Shown: piece after piece, positions 32,039 to 43,437 of the stretch | Layout of the letters: each line of letters starts with the position of its first letter | Numbering within the stretch: position 1 is the stretch's first letter | DNA from: Hormiphora californensis | Taxonomy: Eukaryota > Ctenophora > Tentaculata > Cydippida > Pleurobrachiidae | Assembly: GCA_020137815.1 (NCBI GenBank) | Contig: CM035356.1 | Location: 7,499,211 to 7,563,210, forward strand | Reading direction: 5' to 3' | Length of the DNA: 64,000 nt | Program-made: the position numbers and the translations under genes | Notes under the pieces: model-generated | The model's input: only the letters and a program-made list of their open reading frames with translations | Databases searched by the model: none | Told to the model about the DNA's origin: nothing

Positions 32039-33352
32039 ACTAGCCAAACTAAACCGCAATTGAAGTCAAATGACCCTAATCCACATTTTCGCACCCTAAA
32101 AACTAAATAAGACTCATGAATTTACCTTAAAACGAAAAATATCCCAAAAATCAATTTTTCTAAAAAAACACAAGGATTTGTAGCGAAGTAAATTTTCAAT
32201 ACATGACCAAAAAATTGATTTTGGGAAAATTGTATTTCTTTTTTCAACAGAAACGTTGTACATCATCTTATTACACGGCGTCATACACATTTTTATTTGG
32301 AATTTCTATCTGGGTTTTCTATTTGGAATTTCTATCTGGAAGAACCGCACGTGCAGATGCGCCGCGCCGCGCCTCAAATTCACGTGCGAGATTAAAGAGA
32401 GAGACGCACATTAACGTTGTACGTTTGTCTCTCACTCTCTCTTGAAAACCCGCACGTGCAGATGAGCCGCGCCGCGGCTCAAATTCACGTGCGTGTTATA
32501 CAGATTCTGACAGAAACTACGAGCACAAAATTCCATATAAAAATGTGTATGACGGACTGTAAAGTCCAAAGAATCGATTACCAATTTAAAAATTACGTTT
32601 AAGTGAGATTTTATACGCTAAATTGAAATATTTGTAACTTTTGGAATTTAATGGGGGGGGGGGGTGCAGCCCCAAAAAAATTCAAACTTTTTCCGAAACC
32701 CAGGGTATGGTTGGTTTTTTTGGTCGTTTTTGGTCGTTTTTGGTTGAAATTTCTTTGATTTTTTTTGGTCGTTTTTGATTTTTTTTGATCGTTTTTGATT
32801 TTTTTTGATCGTTTTTGATTTTTTTTGAATTTTTTTGATCGTTTTTGAATTTTTTTGATCGTTTTTGATTTTTTTTGATTGTTTAATGTTGAACAAAAAG
32901 TTCAAAAAAAATAAAAAACGATCAAATAAAATCAAAAACGATCAAAAAAATTCAAAAAAAAACAAAAACGATCAAAAAAATCAAAAAAGATCAAAAAAAA
33001 TCAAAAAAGATCAAAAAAAATCAAAAAAGATCAAAAAAAATCAAAAAAAATCAAAAACGACCAAAAAAAATCAACACTTTTGAAAATCCAGGGTATGGTT
33101 GGTTTTTTTTGGGCTGCACCCCCCCCCCTTTAATCGATTTTGAGCAAAAAACCTGTATACATCGGACTTTGGTTATCGGAAAAGGCCTTGTTTGGGTATA
33201 TATGTGTTAGATAATTCATTAAACTATAAAATTAAACCAGTTAAAGTCGTATTATCGACCAATAAGAACAGTCTTTTAGCATTTGTTAATTTTGTTAATT
33301 TTGTTAATTAACAAAATCGAAAAAAAGAGGTGATTTATTAACAATTAACATG
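32039..33352 (+). mobile_element. dispersed AT-rich repeat, copy 2
   Basis: A second copy of the 25.1-25.9 kb repeat. It differs by two insertions: about 250 bp near 32270-32520 with two direct copies of a GCACGTGCAGATG...CGCCGCG block, and the foldback at 32653-33128. It lacks the 281-bp element found in copy 1. Confidence 0.75.
32653..33128. mobile_element. 476-bp foldback whose arms are tandem repeats
   Basis: The ends are GGGGTGCAGCCCCAAAAAAA and its approximate complement; TTTAAT flanks both sides (32647-32652, 33129-33134). The left arm is an array of a unit like TTTTTTTGATCGTTTTTGA, and the right arm is the complementary array. A phrase CCAGGGTATGGTTGGTTTTT occurs near both ends in direct orientation. 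The Lys/Asn/Gln ORFs are repeat translation. Confidence 0.8.
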
Positions 33353-33359
33353 CCCCCCC

Positions 33360-34020
33360 CCCCCCCGGCCAGCAGTATAAACAACTGCACTGATACCCTG
33401 TCAGGTCAATGCTCTCACAGCTGATGCAAGATACACGCCATAAAGGCTGTCTGGCAGCGCTAGATCGGGTCGTCCCTAAATTTAAGTTTGAACCAACTTC
33501 TTCCAGTAACCCAACAAAATCCAAAACACGGTATATTTTTGAAAGGGGGTGTATCAAAATAGATTGACAGTGTACAACACAAAACAAGCTGCTGATATAG
33601 TTTTCGGGTTTTTTTTCCTTTCGGTACTGTCACACTGCAAATCACCCAGCAGTATTAGAGAAAGAGAGGGGACGGACCCCTTTCTCTCTCATCAGATCTC
33701 AGTTTTAAGACGGATACAGCAAATATAATTGTTCATTCTCTTGCCGCAATCTGTAAACAACTGGGCTAAACTTTCATACCCAAAACCTCACACACTCACA
33801 CAAAAAACACCATCAACATCTCTATTTTCAGGTTCTTTTTCCAGAGATGGGAACAGCAATATATATGATGTGTGTTTGTGTGTGTGTGTGAGTAGGGTCA
33901 CACTACACAGAAACAGAAAAAAAGGTATCCAAGGGAATGGATAAATCCAAGGGATGGTCAAAGGTTTAGAGAGAGATGATATCTCAGCTGCAGTATCTCT
34001 CTCTCGGCTGCGGGAAGATA
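33360..34020. other. spacer between dispersed repeat and DNAJA 3' end
   Basis: Short C-runs, a (GT)n patch at about 33870-33890 and a 3' flank for the DNAJA gene. No gene is recognised. Confidence 0.45.
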
Positions 34021-34704
34021 TTACTGCGTTCTGCACTGCACTCCGGGTCCACCGTGCATCTCTCCATCGTCACTGTCCTCGTGATAGGCCTGGGGAGAGG
34101 AGGGTGGTTAAAGATGGGGTTAGTAGGAGGTTAGAGATGGGGTTAGAGGAGGGTGGTTAGTAGAGGATGATGGTTAGTAGAGGATGATGGGTGGTTAGAG
34201 GAGGATGGTTAGTATAAATTGGGAGGTTGGTGAAGGGCAGTTTAGAGGGGTTTGAAGGAGAGTCAGCAAGAACGAAAATGAAGCGAAGAGATTATGTTCT
34301 AGGAAATATGCCTTTTCCGGAGAGAGATAGAGAATGATTGGGTTCGCGATAAGAAGGCAAAGCCCTTTAACCGTTTAGTTTTTAGATACTATCTAGACTC
34401 GAAAGTGCATTGTGCAGTCAGCAGGAACCGACCGAATCAGGAAATACTGGTCCCTGATTGGCTGATAACCAGTCACGTGACCTAAATAACGAGCTCTGAT
34501 TGGTTGTTTACTTGGTTCGGTTCCTGCTGGGGAGAAGGTGCTGGTTGTGCTGTTTCTACCTTTCTACAACCGAGAAGCGGGGGTCAAATGTGCAAGAAGG
34601 TAGGCCACTGCCGACATAACCAAAAGTAAGAGGACTTGCGTCAGTTCAGAGATGAGAGGCTGGAGAGAAATGTGTAGAAAGGGAGGGAGACAAGAGATGG
34701 GATT

Positions 34705-34790
<86 letters not shown>

Positions 34791-37238
34791 TAGGAAAAGT
34801 AAAATAATCTCCAAATTACCTGTCCAGAACTATGATGAGGATCATAGTCACTCAACATCACTTCCTCCATATCATCTGTCTTCAGGATCTGTTCACGGGC
34901 TGGTAGGAGCCTCTCAATCTGCTCCAAGTTGGCAGTGGGGATATCTCCCTTGTTGGGGAACTCAACCTGAGAAGGTGTTTTGTAGTAGGTAAAAGAAGAA
35001 AGGAGGTCAGGGTGCTCAGCATTGGATACAATATATTTAAACAGAGTTTAAATAGAAGTTCAAAATGAATCTTAAAGAAAGTTTAGAGAATTTAGAAAGT
35101 TTAGAGAGTTGGAGACCTACATTAAACTGAATGAGCAGCTGGCCCTTGGTGAATGGATCCCTCTGAAGCGGCATTCCCTCGTTCATGATACATTTCACGT
35201 CCTCTGAGGGGGGGGGGGGTGTTAACATTTTGTAAAACAATATTTGAACACAGGGAAGGGGATTAACAATATATTCACATTTTGTAAGGGGGGGGGGGAG
35301 AAGGGACCCTCCACAACTTACTAGGTTTGATAATATCTCCGATGAAGTTCTGAACAATAAGGGTCCTATTATCGAGGGTTTTGACAGGCTTCTCAAACCC
35401 ACACAGAGATTCAACTAGTGATACGTTCATTTCCATAATGAGATCCAGACCATTCCTCTTGTACAGGGAGTGTTCTTTCTCATCCAAAACTATCACAATA
35501 TCACCAGGTTCGATATCTGGGTCCTGGAGACAGAGAGAGAGGGGTGTTAGAGGGCTGGGGAGAAAGAGGGAGGTATTAGAGGAATGGAAGAGTGGTGTTC
35601 GGATTTAAGAGACGCACTGGAAGCTGGAGGAGAGATGATGAGTGTATGTCATGTGATCAGTGATGATTTCACGGTGTATGGCAGGCTTTTTTACGGATAG
35701 GCGACAAGAAGATCCAAGGAGAAGCTTGTTTTTTTAAAAGAAGAGAGTGATAGGAAGATAGAGAGAAGGAATAGGAAAGGATTAAACTCCATAAGCCAAA
35801 CTTCTTGGTTCTCCCACACAGCCTCCGACTTTACTCTCGCTCTCTCTCTCTCTCTCTCTCTGCTGCTCTCTCTACTCTCTCTCTCTCTCCTCTCATCTCT
35901 CTCTCTCTCTCATCTCCTCTATATAGATGTAGCTATAGAAATAGTTACCCACTTCTTGCCCTTGCTCCACACACCCACACACACATCTCTCTTCTCATTT
36001 CTACACCGCGCGCTGTCTGTGTGAAGAAAAGCGCACTGCTGACCCTTAATATAGGCCTACTTTACATTGCTTAGAGCGAGGGAAATTTCTCGCTGGTAGA
36101 CCGTTCGAATCAGTGTGTACTGGTGCGTGTGTGTAGCGGGGTGTGGGTGATTTTGGCAAGTGATGTACCATGTGGAGGGTAGAAAGGAAGAGAAATTGAA
36201 AGATAACACAAAACAGGGAGCACAAATGTTCAAAGTTTGACAACCCAAATCGTCAAAGATTGACAGTGAAACATTATACAGCTGGTGTCAGTGCCAAACA
36301 GTCCAATTTACCTGATCTCCCTCTCCTGTGAATGTGATTTTCTGGCCATCCTTCATTCCTCTTGTCTATATGAACCTCCAAAATCTTCCTTTCTCTTATC
36401 ACTTTCTTGCCCATACACGTTTTACATCGGTCCTGGGAGTTAGGATGTAGTATGAGACAGGGGTGCACAGTGGGTCAAAACTGTCATTGACCCGGACATT
36501 TCGTTGTTTTCCACTTTTTTCCAGTGATTGTTATCCAAACCTGGTTGGTATGGACCCAATGTACCGGGTGAGGGGTCGTCCTTCCTAGACCTTCGCACAA
36601 ACAATTCCCTCACCTTTTCTCTGATGATTTCTCCCTTTCCCATACAGTCAGGGCATACTGTTGCATTTGTTGGATCATACCAGGTCCAATCTGTCTCACC
36701 ACAACTTTAACACCCTGTCCGTGACAGGGGTGACAATCCTGAACCGCACCGTCCTTACCACCTGGGGGAGGGAGGGAGTTGAGGAGAGAGAGGGGAGAGA
36801 GAGATAGGGTGAGAGGAGCAGAGAGATATAGACTAGCGAGGAAGAGAGAGGAGAGATAGATATATCCTTCTCTACCGCTCTCTCGCCTCGCGAGCCCTCT
36901 CTCTCTCTCCCTCCTCTTCTCCTTCTCTCTCTCTCTCTCTCTTCTCCCTCTCCTCTCTCTCGATCGACTCTCAGCAGACCCCTTTCTGTTGCAAGGTATA
37001 AGGCTCAATGTCACTTTTCCTGCCACCCTTTATTTTACATATCTGTGCGCGGAAACCACACAAGATCGAGTGGTGTAGGAGTTGCTTGTGGTGTATCTCA
37101 CTAATAGGTTCCAATCATTGCGCTCTCTCGCAATACCTAACACCCTCTCCTCCTCTCCTCTCTCTCTCCTCTCTGCTCTCCTCTCTCTCTCTCTCTCTCT
37201 CTCTCACCACTCTCTTCACTCCTCTCTCTCTTCCTCTC

Positions 37239-37321
<83 letters not shown>

Positions 37322-39904
37322 TGTTCTCTTCTTCTCTCTCTTTCTCTCTCTGCAAGTCATCAGTGGATACAAAACGTTGTTGATTATCAAGCAAGGCCAA
37401 GGGGCGAGACAAGAATCAGAACAATGACAGGAAAGAAAAAGGAGGAGCCCGGTAAATCGGGGTTTGATTATAACAAGGTATATATTTTACTTTATAATTT
37501 CAATTACTTACCCTTTCCGTTACACTTGCTGCAGATGACATTCTTGTTGAGGGCAAGTTGACGAGTTGCACCGTTATACAGCTCTTCCAGTGAAACCTAG
37601 TGAGAGAGAGGGGTTAGAAAGGGACACCTAATGGGAGAGGGAGGGGGTTAGAAAGGAATGGAAATGGACAACTTTTAGAAGAGACTAGAGAGGGGTAAGG
37701 AAGGAGAGGATGTGATGGCCGATGGGGAAGAAGGAATGGTAGGAAACGAGAGGAAATAGAGGAAATAGAGGGGTTGATAATCAACAACTTGTCAGAGACT
37801 AAAAGGGCTAAACATGGGGAAACACCAGTTGGAATAGAGCAAAGAGGGAACGATCAAAATGGGGAATTTATCCCTTTCAAAGAAAGAAATCGATATTTGG
37901 ATTGCAATACACTGAATCCAACTTGAGTCACCAAACACTAAATGTAGTATGAACAATCCAACATCAAACTTACTTTAAGAGGGTGAACCATGTCTCGTCC
38001 CTTTCTCTCTCTGCCCATGTCTGGTCGACCCCTCCCTCCTCCCATACCTCCACCGAAGAACATATCGAATATATCCATGGGGTTATGTCCTCCACCACCA
38101 CCACCTAACAATGAGGGAGAGGGTTTAGAGGGAGAAGGGGAATAGAAGATATTATTTAGAACGACCCATTTACATATCTAGAAGAGAGTAAGGAGTGTAG
38201 CTGTGAATAAATAACTGTCACCGAATCATCGAAGCGAATAAAACAGCTATAATGAAGGCTCAAGCAATAGAGAAACGGGAGGGGGAGGTAGAGTTTACCT
38301 TCTTTCAGGGCATCCATACCACCCTGATCATAAATCTTCCTCTTCTTCTCATCTGAAAGGACCTCAAATGCTTGGGAAATCTCCTTGAACTGAAAAGGAA
38401 GGACAATTTAGTTGTTGTACAGGGTGTCCCACTGTCTTTGCATCACCTGTGATTTTGGGTGATGAGTGGGTTCCATTCAAATGCCCATAACTCATCGAAA
38501 AGTAGGTCAAAACGGCTCAACCAAAAACAGCGTTCTAGAGAATTGTCTGGGGTACATTTTGGTGGCAAGATTGACGTTCCAAGTCTTACCAATCGTCAGA
38601 TATATCGTCGTAAAGTCAAAAATACATGTTCATGAAATCCGACCGGGGTTCACGTTTTGAAAAATTCACAAATGCAAAGTTGCTCGGATCACATTGCATC
38701 CCTCATAAGAGTTGTAGGAAATTGTCTGGCGGTCATTTTGGTACCCGGGTTTTTGTCCTAGCTCAATGTTTAGAGTGTCTTATGACTGTCAGAACTGGAA
38801 TTTTTCTAAAAGTGGTCTCAGGTATCGCATTGCATTTTGCCCTGTTATGAAGCTCATTGCTGCTTGAATAATATGTTAGTGCATGATAGGGTTGAGATAG
38901 ACCACTTGCGTATCCTACACATTAACAGGGGCCTTGCCAAATCGTCATAACAACCCTGTCAAGTGTCTAGATGAAATTGAGACGATATGTGCTGATTATC
39001 ATGGGATTACACACGACACCGAGCCACCTAATTAGGGGTTGTGAGCCGATACCAACTAAGACTCAGCATAGAACAATTTTCATGTTCCTACAGTCATAAC
39101 GCAACTAAAACATAGAGCTATGGGAAAAATCATGGTATCAAAATGAACCTTAGACGATTCCAATGAAGCTCTTGTAAATTTCAAATCATTTTACCCATTT
39201 GTTGATGACACGTGATCCCCTCAAAAATGCTGGTTGAATTTCGTCTTTAGACAGTCATAAGACACTCTAAACATTGAGCTAGGACAAAAACCCGGGTACC
39301 AAAATGAACGCCAGACAATTTCCTACAACTCTTATGAGGGATGCAATGTGATCCGAGCAACTTTGCATTTGTGAATTTTTCAAAACGTGAACCCCGGTCG
39401 GATTTCATGAACATGTATTTTTGACTTTACGACGATATATCTGACGATTGGTAAGACTTGGAACGTCAATCTTGCCACCAAAATGTTCGCCAGACAATTC
39501 TGTAGAACACTGGTTTTTGTTAGAACCATTTTGACCTACTTTTCGATGAGTTATGGGCATTTGAATGGAACCCACTCATCACCCAAAATCACAGGTGATG
39601 CAAAGACAGTGGGACACCCTGTATTATAGATCAGGAGAACATTACATTTAGTTACTTTCTTCCCCCCCCTTCTCTCTCTCTCGGTCCACTACACGCACCA
39701 CTCCCACATGGGGCCGTAAGGTCCCATGCGGGAACAGGGTTAAATCCTGTTGGATCCAAAGGCCCCTCTCACCTTCTCCTCGGATCCAGGGTTTTTGTCG
39801 GGGTGAAACTTGAGGGCAAGTTTTCTGTAGGCCTTCTTTATCTCAGCCTGGTTAGCGGTGGGTACAACTCCCAGAATATCGTACAGCTTTGTTTCCTTGA
39901 CCAT
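34021..39904 (-). CDS. DNAJA: DnaJ homologue subfamily A (type I HSP40), ten exons
   Basis: Exons in transcript order: 39773-39904, 38299-38389, 37974-38104, 37512-37596, 36614-36761, 36312-36432, 35322-35523, 35121-35203, 34820-34966 and 34021-34089. They total 1209 nt, about 402 residues; human DNAJA1 has 397. The J-domain has HPD in [12 protein letters not shown]-rich segment ([14 protein letters not shown]) follows, then four CxxC zinc modules and two peptide-binding folds (HIDKG..DGQ, LCGFEKP, LDNRT). The C-terminus is a CaaX box (CRTQ) predicting farnesylation. The family feeds clients to HSP70 in the cytosol. Exon 5 lacks one base just before CPDC (near 36655-36662) and exon 6 has one extra base after HIDK (near 36357-36362). 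The net frame is restored, but the protein between would be scrambled; consensus error is likely. Which DNAJA paralogue this is, I cannot say. Confidence 0.93.
34422..34526 (-). mobile_element. foldback MITE, copy 2 of the 23.87-kb element
   Basis: Begins CAGGAACCGACCGAATCAGG and matches the reverse complement of 23866-23974 with few changes. One end has drifted (CTTGGTTCGGTTCCTG). It lies just downstream of the DNAJA exon 9 to 10 region, inside that intron. Confidence 0.8.
38420..39621. mobile_element. 1.2-kb TIR element (Tc1/mariner-like target) in DNAJA intron 1
   Basis: Inverted arms of about 375 bp start CAGGGTGTCCCACTGTCTTT at the left, with the complement at the right. TA flanks each side (38418-38419 and 39622-39623). 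The arms are near-identical but carry scattered substitutions. The 440-bp core has no transposase ORF, so the element is non-autonomous. Confidence 0.85.
39680..39765 (-). mobile_element. solo LINE 3'-tail copy beside DNAJA exon 1
   Basis: GGTCCACTACACGCACCACT through CAGGGTTAAATCC matches the 3' untranslated end of the LINE at 52.4-57.6 kb (there about 52432-52500). Both have (CT)n on the same side. It ends about 8 bases before exon 1 of DNAJA, so it is a severely truncated LINE or a SINE borrowing that tail. Confidence 0.7.
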
Positions 39905-40589
39905 GATGATAATGTGCCTTCCCTTGGCTAGAAGATGGGGGAATGGAGGGATGAAGTATATATGGGAATAGATAGGGTGCAAGATGGGAATTGAGGGTTG
40001 AAGTAGGGGGAAATAGAGGGTTTAAATATGGGAATAGAAGGGGTGCTAGAGGGGAGATGGGTTCGGGATATTGCAGGAATATTCCCCCGGGGGAAGTCTG
40101 GGTAGAACCCTAACGGTGTTTAGGAAAGGGACTGTCGGGATATTGCAGGAGATCTGGGTAGAAAGGGACTGAAATAAAACTAGAGTTTCTTAATGGTGTA
40201 AGATTTATGTAAAACTGTTGTGTTGCGTGTGTTATAACACACAATTTTAATCAACATCAAATAGCACACCGTACACGACAGAGGGTAAAAAATAAAATTG
40301 CACTCACCCATGAATAACAATCTGTTAGTGCACATTCAGCACAAAACAATACAATATATTATGGTCAACATCCCCCTCACTCTCTCTCCTAGTTATCTAC
40401 CTCATCATCTCACTCTCCCAAACCAATCTCTCTCTCCCTACTCTATTTTACACTCACATCACACATCTCCCACTCACACACACATCATAATAATACAGTG
40501 GCTGGGTGGACCACACATACACACAGCAGGGGGTGGTAAATTGATACAAAAACAGAAGATATTGAAAGAGATAAATCTCCCAACACACA

Positions 40590-42434
40590 TCAATCGTCCA
40601 ATGTATTTTCTTCCAAGAATTTGTATTCGAATTTAAAGTCCTCTTTGGTCCTTTGCTGCCAAAGGTCCGTATCAAAGTACACGTAAGTCCCGGTTTCGTG
40701 TGACTCCACAATTTCCTTGGGCTTGTCGTACCTCTGAAACCACATTTTCACCTTCTTATGAAACCTCCAATGTTGTTCCTTTAGTGCTTTTGCTGCGTAA
40801 TACTGAGCCTTCGTGCCCTCGTAGAAGTAGAAGATAAAGAATAAGGTATCGGGAACTAGATTCTTGAAGTACTCATACGAATCGAAACTGTGCTTTGGAT
40901 CATAACTGTGGTAGTGGTGTGAAGGAATCTGAGCGTGGTACGAGTTCAACATGTTCATCGATCGAATCCTGTTGGAATCTGAGGGGAGTGGCAGGTTCAT
41001 GGAGGCCGCTTCCAACATCATTAGCTGCATTTCCCGTTCTGGGGTCAGTGGAACTGGGCCGAGGGGCGAGACACCCAGTATCGGGTCCAACACAAACGGC
41101 TCCTGATCAGATTCCACCCCGTCAGCTAGCCGTGATTCTACCACCGTTGTCGGGGACCGGATTGTGTCGCTGTGGGTTATGTGCAGATTGGTGTAGAGCG
41201 AGTTTGTGTTGTTCATACCGATTGGATTTGAGGTGATGGAGGCTGGAGGTGATATAACTGAAGGAGGGGTAGTTTTGGGCATGACGATATTTCCACCAAC
41301 TGGAGTTATTGTCATCTGAAGAGGCTTCGATTCGACCCCTCGGATTGGTAACGAAGATGGGGGTGAGCTGTTTGATCCACTGTTACTAGTGTTACTACTG
41401 GGAACTGAACTAGCGGTTGTAACTGTCGATGTGGGGGTGGTCGAGGGGATACTGTTACCACTACTGTTACTATTGGGTGTGGGGTGCCGTGTCCTGGTCG
41501 TTGGAGGAGCTGGTGTCGATGTTTGTTGAGGTTTACTGGGAGGGCTCATCTTGATCACTTTAACAGGAGGACTAGCAGCTGGGACGGGGGCTACTACTGG
41601 TTGTTGCTGCTCTGTTATATCGTTATGTGAATCAAATGAGACATGGCTATCTTCATCTTCACTGCCATCATCGTTATCACTGTGTGTTGATGATAACCGT
41701 GGCTCCACCATAGAACTGTTTAACAACTCAGGATCCACTATGTCCTCATAGAGATACTCGTTCTCAACGAAGTCGGGTGAACTGTAATCTGTAATGTAGT
41801 ACTCAACCTCTTCTTGGATGGTCTTCACATCATCAATTTCTAACGTGTCGTTGTCCCACATTCGTAACAATGCCTCCAAGTGGGCTATGTGATTCCGATG
41901 GTTCTTGATAAATCTATGAAGTTCATCCAACTTGTCACCTCCGCTAGCAGCATTCTTCTTCTTTCGAGTCTGTGCCTGTATCGTTTCAACATCACATTCT
42001 AATTTATCTACCTCGATATTTAGTGTTTCGATTGATTTGTTTAACCAGTCCCGCATCTCACATCGCTCCCTTTCAGCGGGATCTAACTTAGCTGGTAACC
42101 CTAATGCTTCTTTAGAGTACGCTTTCGTTTTGGCATCCCGTTCCACAATCTTAAAGCTTTCCATCTGTGCCTCTATTAATTTCCGATCGTCTATCAAGGC
42201 CCGTTTGTCCTTTACTTCATTCGACTGACACCATGATTTAATCTGATCTCGTAACCTCTGGAGTTTCTTGATTTCCTTTTTCAAGTCCTGCTCGTACTTT
42301 TCCCGTTGATTAGCTGCCCCTTGGTTCTTCGCCAGGTGGAGTTTGTTCCAGATTTCCTTGAACGAATCCACACCTTCCACAACCTTCTTGTGACATCGTT
42401 CAATGTCACCCAGCAACTTTCGCTTATCCGCCAT
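40590..42434 (-). CDS. CNOT3: CCR4-NOT complex subunit 3
   Basis: A single 614-residue ORF. Residues 1 to about 230 are the Not3/5 N-terminal coiled-coil (MADKRKLLGDIERCHKKV start, CQSNEVKDKRALIDDRK). A Ser/Thr/Pro-rich linker spans about 240-480. The last 120 or so residues are the NOT box (LFFIFYFYEGTKAQYYAAKAL, split by WRFHKK...MWFQRYD). The complex shortens mRNA poly(A) tails, and the NOT box scaffolds CNOT1/CNOT2. The linker is shorter than in human CNOT3 (753 residues). The coding region has no intron, unlike its neighbours. TTTTCTGTAG on the minus strand just upstream of the ATG looks like a 3' splice site, so a 5'-UTR intron is probable and a simple retrocopy less so. ORF integrity argues for function. 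Confidence 0.95.
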   Translation of the reverse strand: MADKRKLLGDIERCHKKVVEGVDSFKEIWNKLHLAKNQGAANQREKYEQDLKKEIKKLQRLRDQIKSWCQSNEVKDKRALIDDRKLIEAQMESFKIVERDAKTKAYSKEALGLPAKLDPAERERCEMRDWLNKSIETLNIEVDKLECDVETIQAQTRKKKNAASGGDKLDELHRFIKNHRNHIAHLEALLRMWDNDTLEIDDVKTIQEEVEYYITDYSSPDFVENEYLYEDIVDPELLNSSMVEPRLSSTHSDNDDGSEDEDSHVSFDSHNDITEQQQPVVAPVPAASPPVKVIKMSPPSKPQQTSTPAPPTTRTRHPTPNSNSSGNSIPSTTPTSTVTTASSVPSSNTSNSGSNSSPPSSLPIRGVESKPLQMTITPVGGNIVMPKTTPPSVISPPASITSNPIGMNNTNSLYTNLHITHSDTIRSPTTVVESRLADGVESDQEPFVLDPILGVSPLGPVPLTPEREMQLMMLEAASMNLPLPSDSNRIRSMNMLNSYHAQIPSHHYHSYDPKHSFDSYEYFKNLVPDTLFFIFYFYEGTKAQYYAAKALKEQHWRFHKKVKMWFQRYDKPKEIVESHETGTYVYFDTDLWQQRTKEDFKFEYKFLEENTLDD

Positions 42435-42632
42435 TGCTTAGTTACATTGGCAACCTACAGAAAACGAAATTTGGGGTCAGTGGTGAGAGGGAAAACGTGC
42501 TCAACTGGCAACTTTTAAAATCCTTGACTTGAAGGTAAGCATTATGAGACGTTAAATGGCTTGAACTGAAAGCTTAGGTATCTACAAACCCTCAAATAAG
42601 GAAGAGGGAGGCACAAAACAGTCTCCGAAGAC

Positions 42633-42926
42633 AGGGATCCCTAAAAAAGTTCAGTATTTACACAGCGTTTACACAGTCTTTACACAGTCGTTACACCCAG
42701 AGCGGCGCGTGCTGCGTTTTGCGGCTTTTTCTAAGAAAATATTGGATTGTGTGCTGCACAATTGGGTAAATTGAGCGCTGCGGCGAAAAAAGTTTCTGAA
42801 AACGCTGCAAATCGAGTGCGAAAGACGCAGTCTTTACACCCAGAGCGGCGCGGGCGCTCTGGGTGTAACGACTGAGTAAAGACTGTGTAAACGCTGTGTA
42901 AATACTGAACTTTTTTAGGGATCCCT
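42633..42926 (+). mobile_element. 294-bp MITE, copy M1
   Basis: Ends are AGGGATCCCTAAAAAAGTTC and its complement, with further self-complementary CACAGTC/CAGAGCGG blocks inside. It is non-coding. A second copy lies inverted at 43032-43325. Confidence 0.85.
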
Positions 42927-42945
42927 ACCAAACTTGGCATAAAGT

Positions 42946-43386
42946 CCATTTTTATTCAACTGTTCACCCCTCAACTCGTGCGCGTGCGATATTTTAATTT
43001 ACGCTGCGCGCGCTACACGTTAACATGTGATAGGGATCCCTAAAAAAGTTCAGTATTTACACAGAGTTTACACAGTCTTTACTCAGTCGTTACACCCAGA
43101 GCGCCCGCGCCGCTCTGGGTGTAACGACTGCGTCTTTCGCACTCGATTTGCAGCGTTTTCGCAAACTTTTTTCGCCGCAGCGCTCAATTTTGTCAATTGT
43201 GCAGCACACAATCCAATATTTTCTTGAAAAAAGCCACTGTGCGCAGCACGCGCCGCTCTGGGTGTAACGACTGAGTAAAGACTGTGTAAACTCTGTGTAA
43301 ATACTGAACTTTTTTAGGGATCCCTATAAACGCGCAAAACAATTCCGCGCACGACTTTGGGGGGTGAACAGTTGAAAAAAAAATGG
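42946..43386. mobile_element. foldback element hosting MITE M2 in its loop
   Basis: Left arm CCATTTTTATTCAACTGTTC (from 42946) pairs with the complement ending at 43386; CTCGTGCGCG and CGCGCACGA parts also match. MITE M2 sits between the arms, so the older element was hit by the younger one. Confidence 0.65.
43032..43325 (-). mobile_element. 294-bp MITE, copy M2 (inverted relative to M1)
   Basis: The same ends as M1 (AGGGATCCCTAAAAAAGTTC). The internal order is reversed: the CAGCGCTCAATTT block reads in the opposite direction. The two copies are about 105 bp apart. Confidence 0.85.
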
Positions 43387-43437
43387 AGTATACGTTGCGG
43401 GGGTGCGCGCATGAGGGGGCTGCAGCGCATTCCAACT

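Noticed and set aside
32648-33083. Lys/Asn/Gln-rich ORFs on both strands
   Set aside because: They come from the two arms of a palindromic tandem array.
36440-36643. Separate small ORF beginning [10 protein letters not shown]
   Set aside because: It is the shifted-frame continuation of DNAJA exon 5, not a gene.
42731-43435. Four similar ORFs containing HPERPRRSGC
   Set aside because: They are the two MITE copies read on both strands; the elements are palindromic and non-coding.
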